A stretch of 64,000 nt of DNA from Erwinia sp039023475 (GCF_039023475.1 NZ_JBCHVB010000009.1:1-64000), one strand, 5' to 3'; positions 1-8,859 are shown, numbered from the stretch's first letter. Program-made: numbers and translations. The notes: a model not told the origin generated them from the letters alone.

Positions 1-183
1 ACGGTCAGGGTTTTTTGCGTTATGCGGCATCAGAAACGCAGCCGGCCAGATACGTTTTCATCCTGTCCGCACCGCACCGGGCCTGTATCCGCGCCCGGAT
101 CTCCCGCGTCCCTGCGTAAATCCTGAGACTGGAAAGATAATTTTCAGTTCGTCTCCACACATCGACACCCACTACATCCGGGC

Positions 184-219
184 ATGTCAGCTTTCAGATA
201 CTGAAAATATGTCAGCTTT
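184..219. repeat. Short direct repeats flanking a dyad, in the gene-free left end
   Basis: An 11-base word (ATGTCAGCTTT) occurs at 184-194 and again at 209-219. Between them is a perfect inverted repeat TTTCAG-ATA-CTGAAA (192-206). It lies just beyond the stop codon of mobB and could be part of the 3' end of that transcript, but no T-run follows, so a classical terminator is not supported. I see no gene in the remainder of bases 1-256. In E. coli an rRNA operon lies on this side of mobB; no 23S or 5S sequence is recognisable here. Confidence 0.4.
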
Positions 220-256
220 ACTGCGGCCCATCCCGGCCTCTCTGCCTTCATCCTGC

Positions 257-763
257 TTAACGCGGCTTACCCAGCCAGCCAGCGATAAAATCGGCGATGC
301 TGTCCGGCTCGTTAAGATCGAGATGGGGAAGAGCCAGCCCCTGATCCCTGTCGCTGGCGACGGCAATAACAAAATCATCCAGCGGACCGGGAAAAGGATG
401 TCCTGAAGCTTCACGGTGCAGCACAATTCTGGTTAAGGCTTCCTCTTTAAACCCTTCAACCAGGATCAGATCAAGCTGGCTGGCGTCCATCCGGCCCGCC
501 AGAAAAGCCAGATCCAGCTTTTCAGCCGCCGGCGTCTCCGTCATCAGTGCCCAGCGCTTCTGGCTGGCGACCATGACCTGATTCGCTCCTGCTTTCCGCA
601 GCTCATAGCTGTCTTTGCCGGGCTTATCCACGTCCATATCGTGGTGCGTATGCTTAATCAGCCCGCAGCGAATGCCGCGATCCTGCAGCAGCGGGATCAA
701 CTGCTTCAGCAACGTGGTTTTTCCTGTGCCGCTAAAGGCGGATATTGCCAGTAAAGGAACCAT
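257..763 (-). CDS. mobB: Molybdopterin-guanine dinucleotide biosynthesis adaptor MobB
   Basis: MobB is a small GTP-binding protein that assists MobA in attaching GMP to molybdopterin, giving the bis-MGD cofactor used by nitrate, DMSO and formate enzymes. The 168-residue product is of normal length. A P-loop SGTGKTT is at residues 11-17, in the typical N-terminal position, and an ILVEGFKEE segment matches the family's Walker B region. It lies 12 bases downstream of mobA on the same strand, so the two are probably one transcript. MobB is dispensable in E. coli, so the assignment rests on family likeness and the mobA neighbour. Confidence 0.95.
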   Translation of the reverse strand: MVPLLAISAFSGTGKTTLLKQLIPLLQDRGIRCGLIKHTHHDMDVDKPGKDSYELRKAGANQVMVASQKRWALMTETPAAEKLDLAFLAGRMDASQLDLILVEGFKEEALTRIVLHREASGHPFPGPLDDFVIAVASDRDQGLALPHLDLNEPDSIADFIAGWLGKPR

Positions 764-775
764 TAAACATAAACC

Positions 776-1360
776 TCAGCGCGTAAGATCTTCAGGATGG
801 TTAATATTGATGAAGGCATCGGGTTGGTCATCAAAAGAAACAGCGTGCCCCCCGGCCTGTTTCAAAAAAAGCATCACTTTGCGTTCTCCTGCGGCCAGAA
901 AGGCGGCCAGTTCGTCAGCAAGGCTGACATGAACAAGCGCAAAAGTGGGATGATCGCGGCCCGCGCAACGAGCCCAGACAACTGGCGCACTATCTTTGCC
1001 CTGCCAAAGCCGGGTCACCAGACTGACAGGCAGCGCAGGCGTATCGCAGGGGGAAAAGACGGTCCATGCATGTTGAGTCTGTTGCAGTGCGCTAAGCATC
1101 CCAGCCAGTGGACCAGGAAAATCGGCCAGGGTATCCGTTATCACTCTGAGGCCGCCCTGCTGATAGGCAGCAAGATTGCGGTTAGCATTGATACAGATCT
1201 CCTCTACCTGAGGCTGCAGGCGTGAAAGAACATGCTGATAAAGCGGTTTACCTTGCCATAAAATCAGCCCTTTATCCTCACCGCCCATGCGGCTCCCTTT
1301 TCCACCCGCCAGGATTACGCCTGAAACAGGTATCCTGGAGATAGTAGACTTCCCGGACAT
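776..1360 (-). CDS. mobA: Molybdenum cofactor guanylyltransferase MobA
   Basis: MobA transfers GMP from GTP to Mo-molybdopterin, producing the guanine dinucleotide form of the cofactor in the cytoplasm. The product has 194 residues, as in E. coli. The nucleotidyltransferase signature LAGGKGSRMGG is at about residues 17-27, followed by the DKGL motif; a GPLAGML segment and FSPCDTP (metal-binding Asp region) lie further on. The start ATG at 1360 leaves 76 bases to the divergent yihD, which presumably contain promoters for both directions. mobB follows after 12 bases. Confidence 0.96.
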   Translation of the reverse strand: MSGKSTISRIPVSGVILAGGKGSRMGGEDKGLILWQGKPLYQHVLSRLQPQVEEICINANRNLAAYQQGGLRVITDTLADFPGPLAGMLSALQQTQHAWTVFSPCDTPALPVSLVTRLWQGKDSAPVVWARCAGRDHPTFALVHVSLADELAAFLAAGERKVMLFLKQAGGHAVSFDDQPDAFININHPEDLTR

Positions 1361-1436
1361 AATACTTACACCCTCTTTTATTGTGGGTTTAACCCTGCTA
1401 CCGTAGCTGAAACTGACTCAAAACAGGGATCAACTG

Positions 1437-1706
1437 ATGAAATGTCACCGTCTTAATGAACTTCTCACCTTGCTGCAACCTGCCTGGCAACAGGAGCCCG
1501 ATCTCAATCTAATGCAATTTTTGCAAAAGCTTGCTGATGAGGCTGGTTTCAGGCAACCCATAGGCGAGCTAACCGATGACGTGCTGATCTACCATCTTAA
1601 AATGCGTGGGACAGATAAGCATGAGGAGATCCCTGGCCTTAAGAAAGACTATGAGGATGATTTTAAAACCGCACTGCTTCGTGCCCGTGGCGTGATCAAA
1701 GATTAA
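1437..1706 (+). CDS. yihD: YihD, small DUF1040 family protein
   Basis: An 89-residue acidic cytoplasmic protein of the YihD family (DUF1040), whose molecular function is not established. Length, position between mobA and srkA, and the C-terminal part (the LKKDYEDDF region) fit the E. coli protein. No signal peptide or membrane segment is visible. An AGGGATCAACTG stretch just before the ATG provides a plausible ribosome-binding site. It is followed by srkA in the same direction after about 80 bases and may be co-transcribed with it. Confidence 0.93.
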   Translation: MKCHRLNELLTLLQPAWQQEPDLNLMQFLQKLADEAGFRQPIGELTDDVLIYHLKMRGTDKHEEIPGLKKDYEDDFKTALLRARGVIKD

Positions 1707-1787
1707 CGCCATACCTTCATCCGTCTACCTGATAATGATGATATTCTTTATTACTGATTGAATCGCCATTATCTACAAGTAGGCCGG

Positions 1788-2780
1788 ATGAAAGAACCCG
1801 CTTTTACCTTCCAAAACTTAAATCCTGATACCATCCTGGATGCGCTCTGGGAAACCGGCATTCGCGTCGAGTCCGGTTTAACGGCCCTGAACAGCTATGA
1901 GAACCGCGTCTATCAGTTTTCCGATGAAGACAAAAAGCGGTACGTCGTGAAGTTTTATCGTCCCCAGCGCTGGACCCAGCAGCAGATCGAGGAGGAACAC
2001 CAGTTTACCGCCGAAATGCTGGAGGATGAGGTTCCGGTCGCCGCTCCGCTGCTTTTGCAAAACAGTACCCTTCATCAGCATGAGGGCTACCGTTATGCGA
2101 TTTTCCCCAGTTTGGGGGGGCGCCAGTACGAAACCGATAATGATGACCAGCTGGAGTGGGTTGGCCGTTTTCTGGGGCGTATCCATCAGACCGGGCGGAA
2201 AAAAACCTTTCAGCATCGTCCCACTTTTTCGCTGAAAGAATATATTGAAGAACCTCTTCAGGTGTTTGAAAACAGCAGCCTGATTCCTGCCAAACTGAAA
2301 GAAAAATTAATCGCCAGCGTCATGCTGATCGGCACAACTTTACAAAAATGTTGGCATACTCAATGGCAACCTCTACGTCTGCACGGGGACTGTCACCCCG
2401 GCAACATACTCTGGCGTGATGGTCCTATGTTTGTCGATCTTGATGATGCCCGCAACGGCCCCGCAGTGCAGGATTTGTGGATGCTGATCAATGGCGACAA
2501 GCAGGAGCAACGCATCAAATGGGATATTTTGCTGGAGGCATACGGTGAATTCAGTGACTTCGATACACATGAATTGTCACTGATTGAACCTTTACGCGCC
2601 ATGAGGATGGTTTATTATCTGGCATGGGTGGTTCGCCGCTGGGAAGATCCTGCGTTTCCTGCCTCATTTCCGTGGATGACGGATGAAGATTTCTGGCGCA
2701 GGCAGATAGCTATTTTCAACGAGCAGGCGAAGCTGTTGCAGGAACCCCCGCTTCAGCTATTGTCCGCATTCCAGGGCTGA
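1788..2780 (+). CDS. srkA: Stress response Ser/Thr protein kinase SrkA (YihE/RdoA)
   Basis: SrkA is a eukaryotic-like kinase of the aminoglycoside phosphotransferase fold that protects against envelope and oxidative stress and counteracts MazEF-mediated death in E. coli. The catalytic loop HGDCHPGN is at residues 199-206 (Asp201) and the metal-binding VDLDDA about 15 residues further, as in the E. coli enzyme. An in-frame TTG exists at 1758, but the ATG at 1788 is preferred: it is preceded by an AGG-containing site and gives 330 residues, close to the 328 of E. coli. dsbA follows after 47 bases. In E. coli the pair is Cpx-controlled; I could not find a convincing CpxR box here. Confidence 0.96.
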   Translation: MKEPAFTFQNLNPDTILDALWETGIRVESGLTALNSYENRVYQFSDEDKKRYVVKFYRPQRWTQQQIEEEHQFTAEMLEDEVPVAAPLLLQNSTLHQHEGYRYAIFPSLGGRQYETDNDDQLEWVGRFLGRIHQTGRKKTFQHRPTFSLKEYIEEPLQVFENSSLIPAKLKEKLIASVMLIGTTLQKCWHTQWQPLRLHGDCHPGNILWRDGPMFVDLDDARNGPAVQDLWMLINGDKQEQRIKWDILLEAYGEFSDFDTHELSLIEPLRAMRMVYYLAWVVRRWEDPAFPASFPWMTDEDFWRRQIAIFNEQAKLLQEPPLQLLSAFQG

Positions 2781-2827
2781 CCGCGTATTCTGGTCGGCTT
2801 CTTTTGCTGTTAGGAGAGCGTTTTAAA

Positions 2828-3457
2828 ATGAAAAAGATTTGGTTTGCGTTGGTCGGCATGGTGCTGGCATTCAGTGCGTCAGCTGCCCAGTTCACCGAGG
2901 GTCAGCAGTACGTTACCATGCAGAAACCCGCAACCGGCGAACCCCAGGTACTGGAGTTCTTCTCCTTTTACTGCCCACACTGTTATGAATTCGAACGCGT
3001 CTGGCACGTTAGCGATGCCGTGAAGAAAGGCCTGCCTGAGAATACGAAAATCACCAAGTATCATGTCGAGTTCCTGGGTGGCGAGATGGGCAAAACCGTG
3101 ACGCAGGCCTGGGCAGTGGCTATGGCGCTGGGTGTGGAAGAGAAGGTCACCGGACCGGTTTTTGATGGTATCCAGAAAACACAGACCATTACTGACCCAG
3201 CCAGTCTGAAAGAGACCTTTGTTAAGGCTGCAGGTATCAAGCCCGAAGAGTATGATGCGGCATGGAACAGCTTTGTAGTGAAGTCCCTGGTCGCACAGCA
3301 GGAAAAAGCGGCGGCAGATATGAATCTGCGTGGCGTACCAGCAATGTTCGTTAACGGTAAATATATGGTTAACAACGGCGGCCTGGACACCAGTTCAATG
3401 GATACCTACGTACAGCAGTATGCCAACGTAGTGAAATTCCTGCTGACGCAAAAATAA
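2828..3457 (+). CDS. dsbA: Periplasmic thiol:disulfide oxidase DsbA
   Basis: DsbA introduces disulfide bonds into exported proteins and is reoxidised by DsbB. The start ATG at 2828 follows an AGGAG site and begins a clear signal peptide (MKK, then a hydrophobic core, cleavage predicted after SASA at residue 19). The mature protein carries the thioredoxin-like active site CPHC (Cys49 and Cys52 of the precursor, 30 and 33 of the mature chain) and the cis-Pro loop GVPAMF. Length (209) matches the family. It lies downstream of srkA, as in E. coli, and ends at a strong terminator. Confidence 0.98.
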   Translation: MKKIWFALVGMVLAFSASAAQFTEGQQYVTMQKPATGEPQVLEFFSFYCPHCYEFERVWHVSDAVKKGLPENTKITKYHVEFLGGEMGKTVTQAWAVAMALGVEEKVTGPVFDGIQKTQTITDPASLKETFVKAAGIKPEEYDAAWNSFVVKSLVAQQEKAAADMNLRGVPAMFVNGKYMVNNGGLDTSSMDTYVQQYANVVKFLLTQK

Positions 3458-3470
3458 GTTATTACCGCGA

Positions 3471-3502
3471 ACAACGCCGGCTGATAGCCGGCGTTGTTGT
3501 TT
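3471..3502 (+). terminator. Rho-independent terminator of srkA-dsbA
   Basis: A perfect 12-base stem, ACAACGCCGGCT (3471-3482) with AGCCGGCGTTGT (3486-3497), has a three-base loop and a short T-rich tail (TGTTTA). It begins 13 bases after the dsbA stop codon. Confidence 0.88.
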
Positions 3503-3876
3503 ATACGCCCCGGAAGACGATTTGTTGAGCGGACTCATCGGTGCGGATCGGCGTTAACCGTAAAGGATCCTGTGCTGTTAATAGCGCTGATAATTAATAT
3601 CCACAAAAACGGTATTTTGCAAAATGTAAAGGCTGTGCCAGGGTTTATTTATAATCTTTTGTATTTATTATTATTTTACATAACAAACAAGTTTATATTC
3701 TGTTTTTACTACTATAGGCAGAAAATTACGCACAAACTTATCCACAGCTTATTGTTATGCGTCCCGCCGCAAATTTGGGCACGAAACGACGCAATTCCCA
3801 GAGTTATTTCATCTTTTATACTCAGCTGTGGCATCCTTACCCTATCGAAAATATCAACGAAGAACGTAATGAAACT
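3503..3876 (+). other. AT-rich promoter region upstream of polA
   Basis: No gene is seen between the dsbA terminator and polA. The stretch 3590-3730 is strikingly AT-rich (runs such as TTATTATTATTTTA) and leads into a DnaA box. The open frame upstream of the polA ATG is not supported as coding, because homology to PolA begins only at the ATG at 3877. Confidence 0.6.
3738..3746 (+). promoter_or_regulatory. Consensus DnaA box upstream of polA
   Basis: TTATCCACA is a perfect match to the consensus DnaA box. It lies about 130 bases before the polA start in an AT-rich promoter region. DnaA has been reported to stimulate polA in E. coli, so a regulatory role is plausible; that it works here is an inference. 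Confidence 0.6.
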
Positions 3877-6663
3877 ATGGCTAAAATCGCAGAAAACCCG
3901 CTCATTCTGGTAGACGGCTCCTCTTACCTCTATCGTGCTTATCACGCCTTCCCTCCGCTGACCAACAGCAAAGGAGAGCCGACCGGCGCGATGTATGGTG
4001 TCCTGAATATGTTGCGCAGCCTGCTGCTGCAATATAAACCCAGCCATGTTGCCGTCGTTTTCGACGCCAAAGGAAAAACGTTCCGCGATGAGCTGTTCGA
4101 ACATTACAAATCCCATCGTCCTCCTATGCCAGACGATCTGCGTGCTCAGATTGACCCGCTGCATAGCATGGTAAAAGCGATGGGGCTGCCGCTGCTGGCC
4201 GTATCGGGGGTTGAAGCCGATGATGTAATAGGCACGCTGGCGTTAGAAGCGGGTAAAATCGGGAAGCCGGTTTTAATCAGCACCGGCGATAAAGATATGG
4301 CCCAGCTGGTCACGCCGGATATCACGCTGATCAATACAATGAACAATGCCATCCTCGGTCCTGAAGAAGTGGTGGAGAAGTATGGTATTCCGCCTTCTCT
4401 GATCATCGATTTCCTGGCACTGATGGGGGATTCATCAGACAACATTCCCGGCGTGCCGGGCGTGGGTGAAAAAACCGCACAGGCGCTGCTGCAGGGGCTG
4501 GGCGGTATTAAGGATATCTACGATAATCTGGATAAAGTGGCCGGCTTAACGTTTCGCGGCGCGAAAACCATGTCCGCGAAGCTTGAGCAGAATAAAGAGG
4601 TCGCTTTCCTCTCCTATCAGCTGGCCACGATCAAAACCGACGTTGAGCTGGCGCTTACCTGTGAGCAACTGACGGTCACTGAACCCGATGTGGAGACGCT
4701 GCTCGGACTGTTCCGCCATTACGAGTTCCGGCGCTGGATCGAGGATCTGGAACAGGGGAAATGGCTACAGGGTAAAAAAAGCAATCCGGCAGCGCAGCAA
4801 GCCCTGGTTGAAAAAATTGAAGAAAAACCTGAAGCGACCAGTGTGTTATCTGCGGAGGGTTACGTCACCATTCTTGATGACGAAACGTTCGAAGCGTGGC
4901 TGACGAAAGTGCAAAAAAGTCCTCTGTTTGCTTTCGATCTGGAAACGGATTCGCTGGACACGCTGAGCGCTAATATTGTCGGCCTCTCTTTTGCCGTGGC
5001 ACCGGGTGAAGCCGCCTATTTGCCGGTCGCTCACGATTATCTGGATGCCCCCGTCCAGCTGGATCGCAACAGCGTGCTGGAACGCCTCAAGCCTTTGCTG
5101 GAAGATCCCAGCCTGCTTAAGGTCGGTCAGAATCTCAAATATGACCGGGGCGTGCTGAAGAATTACGGCATTGAACTACAGGGCATCAAATTTGACACCA
5201 TGCTGGAATCCTATGCGCTGAACAGCGTTTCCGGACGCCACGACATGGATTCGCTCGCGTCGCGCTGGCTGAACCACAAAACTGTCTCCTTTGAGGAGAT
5301 CGCCGGTAAGGGCAAAAAACAGCTTACGTTTAATCAGATAGCTATGGAGCAGGCGGCCCATTATGCCGCTGAGGATGCGGACGTCACGCTACAGCTGCAC
5401 CTCAAAATGTGGCCTGAGCTGGAGAAGGCACCGGGCCCGAAGCAGGTTTTTGAAAATATCGAGATGCCGCTGGTCACCGTTATTTCGCGTATTGAACGTA
5501 ATGGTGTGCTGATCGATCAGGGAATACTGGCCACCCACTCTAAGGAGCTGACGGAGAGGCTGGCCGGTCTGGAACAGAAGGCGCACGAACTGGCGGGCGA
5601 GCCGTTTAATCTCTCCTCAACCAAGCAGTTGCAAACCATTCTTTTTGAAAAGCAGGGGATCAAGCCGACCAAAAAAACGCCGGGGGGAGCGCCTTCCACC
5701 TCTGAAGAGGTGCTGGCTGAACTGGCGCTCGACTACCCTTTGCCAAAGGTTATTCTTGAGCATCGCGGGCTCTCCAAGCTGAAATCGACCTATACCGATA
5801 AGCTGCCATTGATGATTAACCCGGTCACCGGCAGAGTACACACCTCCTATCATCAGGCGGTGACGGCTACCGGGCGCCTTTCGTCCACCGATCCAAACCT
5901 GCAAAACATTCCGGTGCGTAATGACGAAGGCCGTCGTATCCGCCAGGCGTTTATCGCGTCCAAAGGGTGCAAAATTGTGGCGGCGGACTACTCGCAAATC
6001 GAGCTGCGCATCATGGCCCATCTCTCGCAGGATAAAGGGCTGCTGAATGCCTTTGCTGAAGGCCAGGATATTCACCGCGCCACGGCGGCTGAGGTCTTTG
6101 GCATGGCGCTGGATAGGGTCACGGGCGAGCAGCGACGCAGCGCTAAAGCGATCAACTTTGGGCTGATTTATGGTATGAGCGCCTTCGGCCTCTCGCGTCA
6201 GCTTAATATCGGTGCCGGCGAAGCGAAGAAATATATGGATCTCTATTTTGAACGCTATCCGGGCGTGCTGGAGTATATGGAAAGCACACGCCAGCTTGCG
6301 GCCGAAAAGGGATACGTTGCTACGCTGGATGGCCGCCGGCTTTACCTGCCGGATATTAAGGCCAGCAATGCGATGCGCCGCAAGGCGGCGGAACGCGCTG
6401 CGATTAACGCCCCAATGCAGGGCACCGCAGCAGACATCATAAAAAAAGCGATGATTGCCGTGGACGCCTGGCTGACGCCGCAAGCGTCACCGGATGTCAA
6501 AATGATCATGCAGGTTCACGATGAACTGGTCTTTGAAGTCAAAGCGTCTGAGGTTGAAGCCGCCTCGGCTAAAATTCGTGATTTGATGGAGAACAGCATG
6601 ACGCTGGATGTGCCGCTACGGGTGGATGTCGGCGTTGGGGATAACTGGGATCAGGCCCACTAA
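3877..6663 (+). CDS. polA: DNA polymerase I
   Basis: PolA fills gaps, removes RNA primers and completes excision repair. The 928-residue product has the three classical parts: 5' nuclease (about 1-323, beginning with LILVDGSSYLYRAYHA), 3'-5' exonuclease (about 324-517, with FDLETD carrying the metal-binding Asp354 and Glu356), and the polymerase domain (motif A with DYSQIELR at Asp704, the O-helix RRSAKAINFGLIYG, and motif C VHDELVFE). The ATG at 3877 matches the E. coli N-terminus; longer upstream reading is not conserved. The gene ends at a terminator and is followed by spf, the same arrangement as in E. coli. Confidence 0.98.
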   Translation: MAKIAENPLILVDGSSYLYRAYHAFPPLTNSKGEPTGAMYGVLNMLRSLLLQYKPSHVAVVFDAKGKTFRDELFEHYKSHRPPMPDDLRAQIDPLHSMVKAMGLPLLAVSGVEADDVIGTLALEAGKIGKPVLISTGDKDMAQLVTPDITLINTMNNAILGPEEVVEKYGIPPSLIIDFLALMGDSSDNIPGVPGVGEKTAQALLQGLGGIKDIYDNLDKVAGLTFRGAKTMSAKLEQNKEVAFLSYQLATIKTDVELALTCEQLTVTEPDVETLLGLFRHYEFRRWIEDLEQGKWLQGKKSNPAAQQALVEKIEEKPEATSVLSAEGYVTILDDETFEAWLTKVQKSPLFAFDLETDSLDTLSANIVGLSFAVAPGEAAYLPVAHDYLDAPVQLDRNSVLERLKPLLEDPSLLKVGQNLKYDRGVLKNYGIELQGIKFDTMLESYALNSVSGRHDMDSLASRWLNHKTVSFEEIAGKGKKQLTFNQIAMEQAAHYAAEDADVTLQLHLKMWPELEKAPGPKQVFENIEMPLVTVISRIERNGVLIDQGILATHSKELTERLAGLEQKAHELAGEPFNLSSTKQLQTILFEKQGIKPTKKTPGGAPSTSEEVLAELALDYPLPKVILEHRGLSKLKSTYTDKLPLMINPVTGRVHTSYHQAVTATGRLSSTDPNLQNIPVRNDEGRRIRQAFIASKGCKIVAADYSQIELRIMAHLSQDKGLLNAFAEGQDIHRATAAEVFGMALDRVTGEQRRSAKAINFGLIYGMSAFGLSRQLNIGAGEAKKYMDLYFERYPGVLEYMESTRQLAAEKGYVATLDGRRLYLPDIKASNAMRRKAAERAAINAPMQGTAADIIKKAMIAVDAWLTPQASPDVKMIMQVHDELVFEVKASEVEAASAKIRDLMENSMTLDVPLRVDVGVGDNWDQAH

Positions 6664-6684
6664 TTTTTTATAACGAAAGCCGGG

Positions 6685-6718
6685 AGGCTGGAACCGCGGC
6701 GTTTCAGCCTTATTTTTT
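6685..6718 (+). terminator. Rho-independent terminator of polA
   Basis: AGGCTGGAAC (6685-6694) pairs with GTTTCAGCCT (6701-6710) with one G-T pair, around a six-base loop, followed by TATTTTTT. It lies 22 bases after the polA stop codon. Confidence 0.85.
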
Positions 6719-6939
6719 CACCATACGAAAATTATCTGGCTGAAACGATCCCGCCTTTTGCTACAGGGCATTCCGCTCAGGTTCCCTCCTAAGCATTTAT
6801 CCCGAAAGCACTTTTTTTGTAATTTTGCTACAGCAAAAGTCGCTTTATGTGACACGAGTTTGATAACACAGGGGGTTTTCTGAAAATTAACTACAAAAAA
6901 TCCTTTTGAGCGCTCATAAAATCATGTAGAGTTTCAGGC

Positions 6940-7044
6940 GTAGGGTACAGAGGTAAGATGTTCTATCTTTCAAACCGTTTACTTCACGTAACCGGATTTG
7001 GCTGAATTTAGCCGCCCCAGTCGTTATGACTGGGGCGTTTTTTA
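6940..7044 (+). ncRNA. spf: Spot 42 small RNA
   Basis: Spot 42 is an Hfq-dependent regulator that represses galK and many secondary-carbon genes and is itself repressed by CRP-cAMP in E. coli. The 5' end GTAGGGTACAGAGGTAAG and the terminator stem (GCCCCAGTC / GACTGGGGC, then T6) are nearly identical to E. coli as I recall it; internal differences are few, mainly a few bases missing before the terminator. A TAGAGT -10 (6927-6932) precedes the start. A half CRP site TGTGA lies at 6848-6852. The position between polA and engB is conserved. About 105 nt against 109 in E. coli. Confidence 0.95.
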
Positions 7045-7069
7045 TTGGGCGCGATTCAGCCCTGAAGCC

Positions 7070-7705
7070 CTATTCTGCGGGGATATTCTCATCGGTCGCC
7101 GGTGGGATTTCACTGAACCAGCTATCCAGCTTCTGACTCAGTTTATCAACGCCAATTTTTTTCAGTGAAGAGAACATCTCTACCTGAACATCGCCAACAA
7201 ATTCTTTAGCCGCTTCCCGCACCTTGTTCAGCTGCGCCTTACGCGCACCGGAGGCCAGCTTGTCGGCTTTCGTCAGTAATACCAGCACCTCAATGCCACT
7301 CTGCACGGCCCACTGAATCATCTGCTGATCCAGATCTTTTAGCGGATGGCGGATATCCATCAGGACAACCAGCCCTTTCAGGCATTCGCGCATTTGCAGA
7401 TATTCTGCCAGCGCACGCTGCCACTTGAGCTTCATCTCTTCCGGGACCTCTGCATAGCCATAGCCGGGGAGATCCACCAGCCGGTAACCCTCCGCGACCT
7501 GGAACAGATTGATCAACTGCGTACGCCCTGGGGTTTTACTGGTACGCGCCAGCGCTTTCTGGTTGGTCAGCGTGTTAAGCGCGCTGGATTTGCCCGCATT
7601 AGAACGACCGGCAAACGCAACTTCAATTCCGATATCGGGAGGAAGGTGGCGGATGTCAGGGGCGCTGGTGACAAAGTGAGTAACGTGATAATTCCAGCCA
7701 GGCAA
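7070..7705 (-). CDS. engB: Ribosome biogenesis GTPase EngB (YihA)
   Basis: An essential GTPase needed for assembly of the 50S subunit. The 211-residue protein has all G motifs: GRSNAGKSS (G1, about residues 33-41), KTPGRTQ (G2 region), DLPGYGYAEVP (G3) and LTKADKL (G4). The start is a TTG at 7705 with a GGAG site about ten bases upstream, and the N-terminus (NYHVTHFVTSAPDIRHLP) aligns with the family from there. The gene converges on spf and is divergent from csrC/yihI. Confidence 0.97.
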   Translation of the reverse strand: MPGWNYHVTHFVTSAPDIRHLPPDIGIEVAFAGRSNAGKSSALNTLTNQKALARTSKTPGRTQLINLFQVAEGYRLVDLPGYGYAEVPEEMKLKWQRALAEYLQMRECLKGLVVLMDIRHPLKDLDQQMIQWAVQSGIEVLVLLTKADKLASGARKAQLNKVREAAKEFVGDVQVEMFSSLKKIGVDKLSQKLDSWFSEIPPATDENIPAE

Positions 7706-7924
7706 AATAAAAACTCCAGATAAAAGGGCGATTGCGCAGAGTATACCCTGTCTGGAATGAAAGCGCCCAGCCGTCCGTTTGCCTGCCTGAATTTTGTCAG
7801 CGATTTGCCATTAGTTTTGACGGCGATCGCCGCTATTTTTTTTACGCCGTTAACAGAACAGAGCCGTAAAACATTGCGTTAACGATGGTACTGAAAAAAT
7901 AACGGGAAAATTGCTTTCTTCACC

Positions 7925-7952
7925 TTGTGTGTCTGACGCTATGGTCTACAGT
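7925..7952 (+). promoter_or_regulatory. csrC promoter
   Basis: TTGTGT (7925-7930) and TACAGT (7947-7952) are separated by 16 bases and lie seven bases before the inferred csrC start at about 7960. The placement corresponds to the known E. coli csrC promoter; BarA-UvrY activation is known for the family but no binding site was assigned here. Bases 7706-7924 show no gene. Confidence 0.55.
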
Positions 7953-7959
7953 ATCTGTC

Positions 7960-8190
7960 ATAACCCGGGAGGGGTTACTTCAGGATGAAGTGCTCAGGGA
8001 GATTGGGATAGTGTGGAGCAGGGAAGGACGGTGCTGAGGGTGAAGCACGAAAAGGAAGGATCGCGTCCAGGCTGGACGAAAAGGCAACGGAAAACAGGGA
8101 GGTTGTGTGCTAAAAAGGATGCGGAATGAGTCAACCCTTCTCTGGAAGGGATGAAAAAAGGCGACAGGGTGACCTGCCGCCTTTTTTCTT
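7960..8190 (+). ncRNA. csrC: CsrC regulatory RNA (CsrA antagonist)
   Basis: CsrC sequesters the translational regulator CsrA through many GGA-bearing stem-loops. This stretch has about 16 GGA triplets in 230 bases, lies between engB and yihI as in E. coli, and ends in a terminator (GGCGACAGG / CCTGCCGCC with one mismatch, then T6) closely resembling that of E. coli csrC. The body sequence is otherwise much diverged, which is usual for this RNA, and the start is placed by analogy with the promoter. No protein is expected from it. Confidence 0.9.
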
Positions 8191-8256
8191 TGTCCGCTTT
8201 CTGCTAGATTTCGCCGCAATTCTATACTGAATGATAAATCCCTGAGAGCAAAAACC

Positions 8257-8787
8257 ATGAAGCAACCCGCACGCGCGTCCCTGGACAAAAAACCAGCCGC
8301 GAAAACTAAACGCAAAACGCGCGATGACGTCAACGCTGAAGCACGCGATCGTAAACGTGACAAAAAACATCGCGGTAATGCTTCCGGCAGCCGGGCTAAT
8401 CCCGTTGTGCAGAATCAGAAAGGCAGCGGCGCGTCTGGCAGCAAAGATCCACGCATTGGCAGCAAAAAACCCGTGCCGCTGGTGGCTGAAGGTATCAGCA
8501 GCAAACCGGCCAAACCGGCGAAGGTGAAGCAGCCCGCTGAAAAGAAAAAAGTGGCTCTTTCTCCCCAGGAGGAGCTGACGGCCCTCGAAAACGACGAACG
8601 TCTGGATGCGCTGCTCGACCGCCTTGAGAATGGCGATACGGTATCTGCGGAAGAGCAGGCCTGGCTGGATGAGACGCTGGATCGTATCGACATACTGATG
8701 GAAGAGCTCGGCATTGCCCTGGACGACGGCGCAGAGGATGAAGAAGCCGAAGAGGATATGTATCGTCTGCTGAAGGGCGGTCAGTAA
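8257..8787 (+). CDS. yihI: Der GTPase-activating protein YihI
   Basis: YihI stimulates GTP hydrolysis by the ribosome-assembly GTPase Der and thereby tunes 50S maturation. The 176-residue product has the family layout: a highly basic N-terminal third (KKPAAKTKRKTRDDVN, then RDRKRDKK), a conserved DPRIGSKKPVPL core, and an acidic C-terminal helical region (ERLDALLDRLENGD, then repeated Glu/Asp). Length is close to E. coli (169). It starts just after the csrC terminator, so it must have its own promoter or read-through. Confidence 0.95.
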   Translation: MKQPARASLDKKPAAKTKRKTRDDVNAEARDRKRDKKHRGNASGSRANPVVQNQKGSGASGSKDPRIGSKKPVPLVAEGISSKPAKPAKVKQPAEKKKVALSPQEELTALENDERLDALLDRLENGDTVSAEEQAWLDETLDRIDILMEELGIALDDGAEDEEAEEDMYRLLKGGQ

Positions 8788-8859
8788 CTATCACGGCCTG
8801 AAGGCAGATATTGAGGCAGCGCAATCTGGCGCTGTCTTATAAAAAAGGTTTCTCCGCTA

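Noticed and set aside
1..256. End of an rRNA operon next to mobB, as in E. coli
   Set aside because: No 23S or 5S rRNA sequence or rrn terminator is recognisable.
3757..3876. N-terminal extension of polA
   Set aside because: The extra 40 codons show no similarity to PolA and would run through the promoter region; the ATG at 3877 matches the family start.
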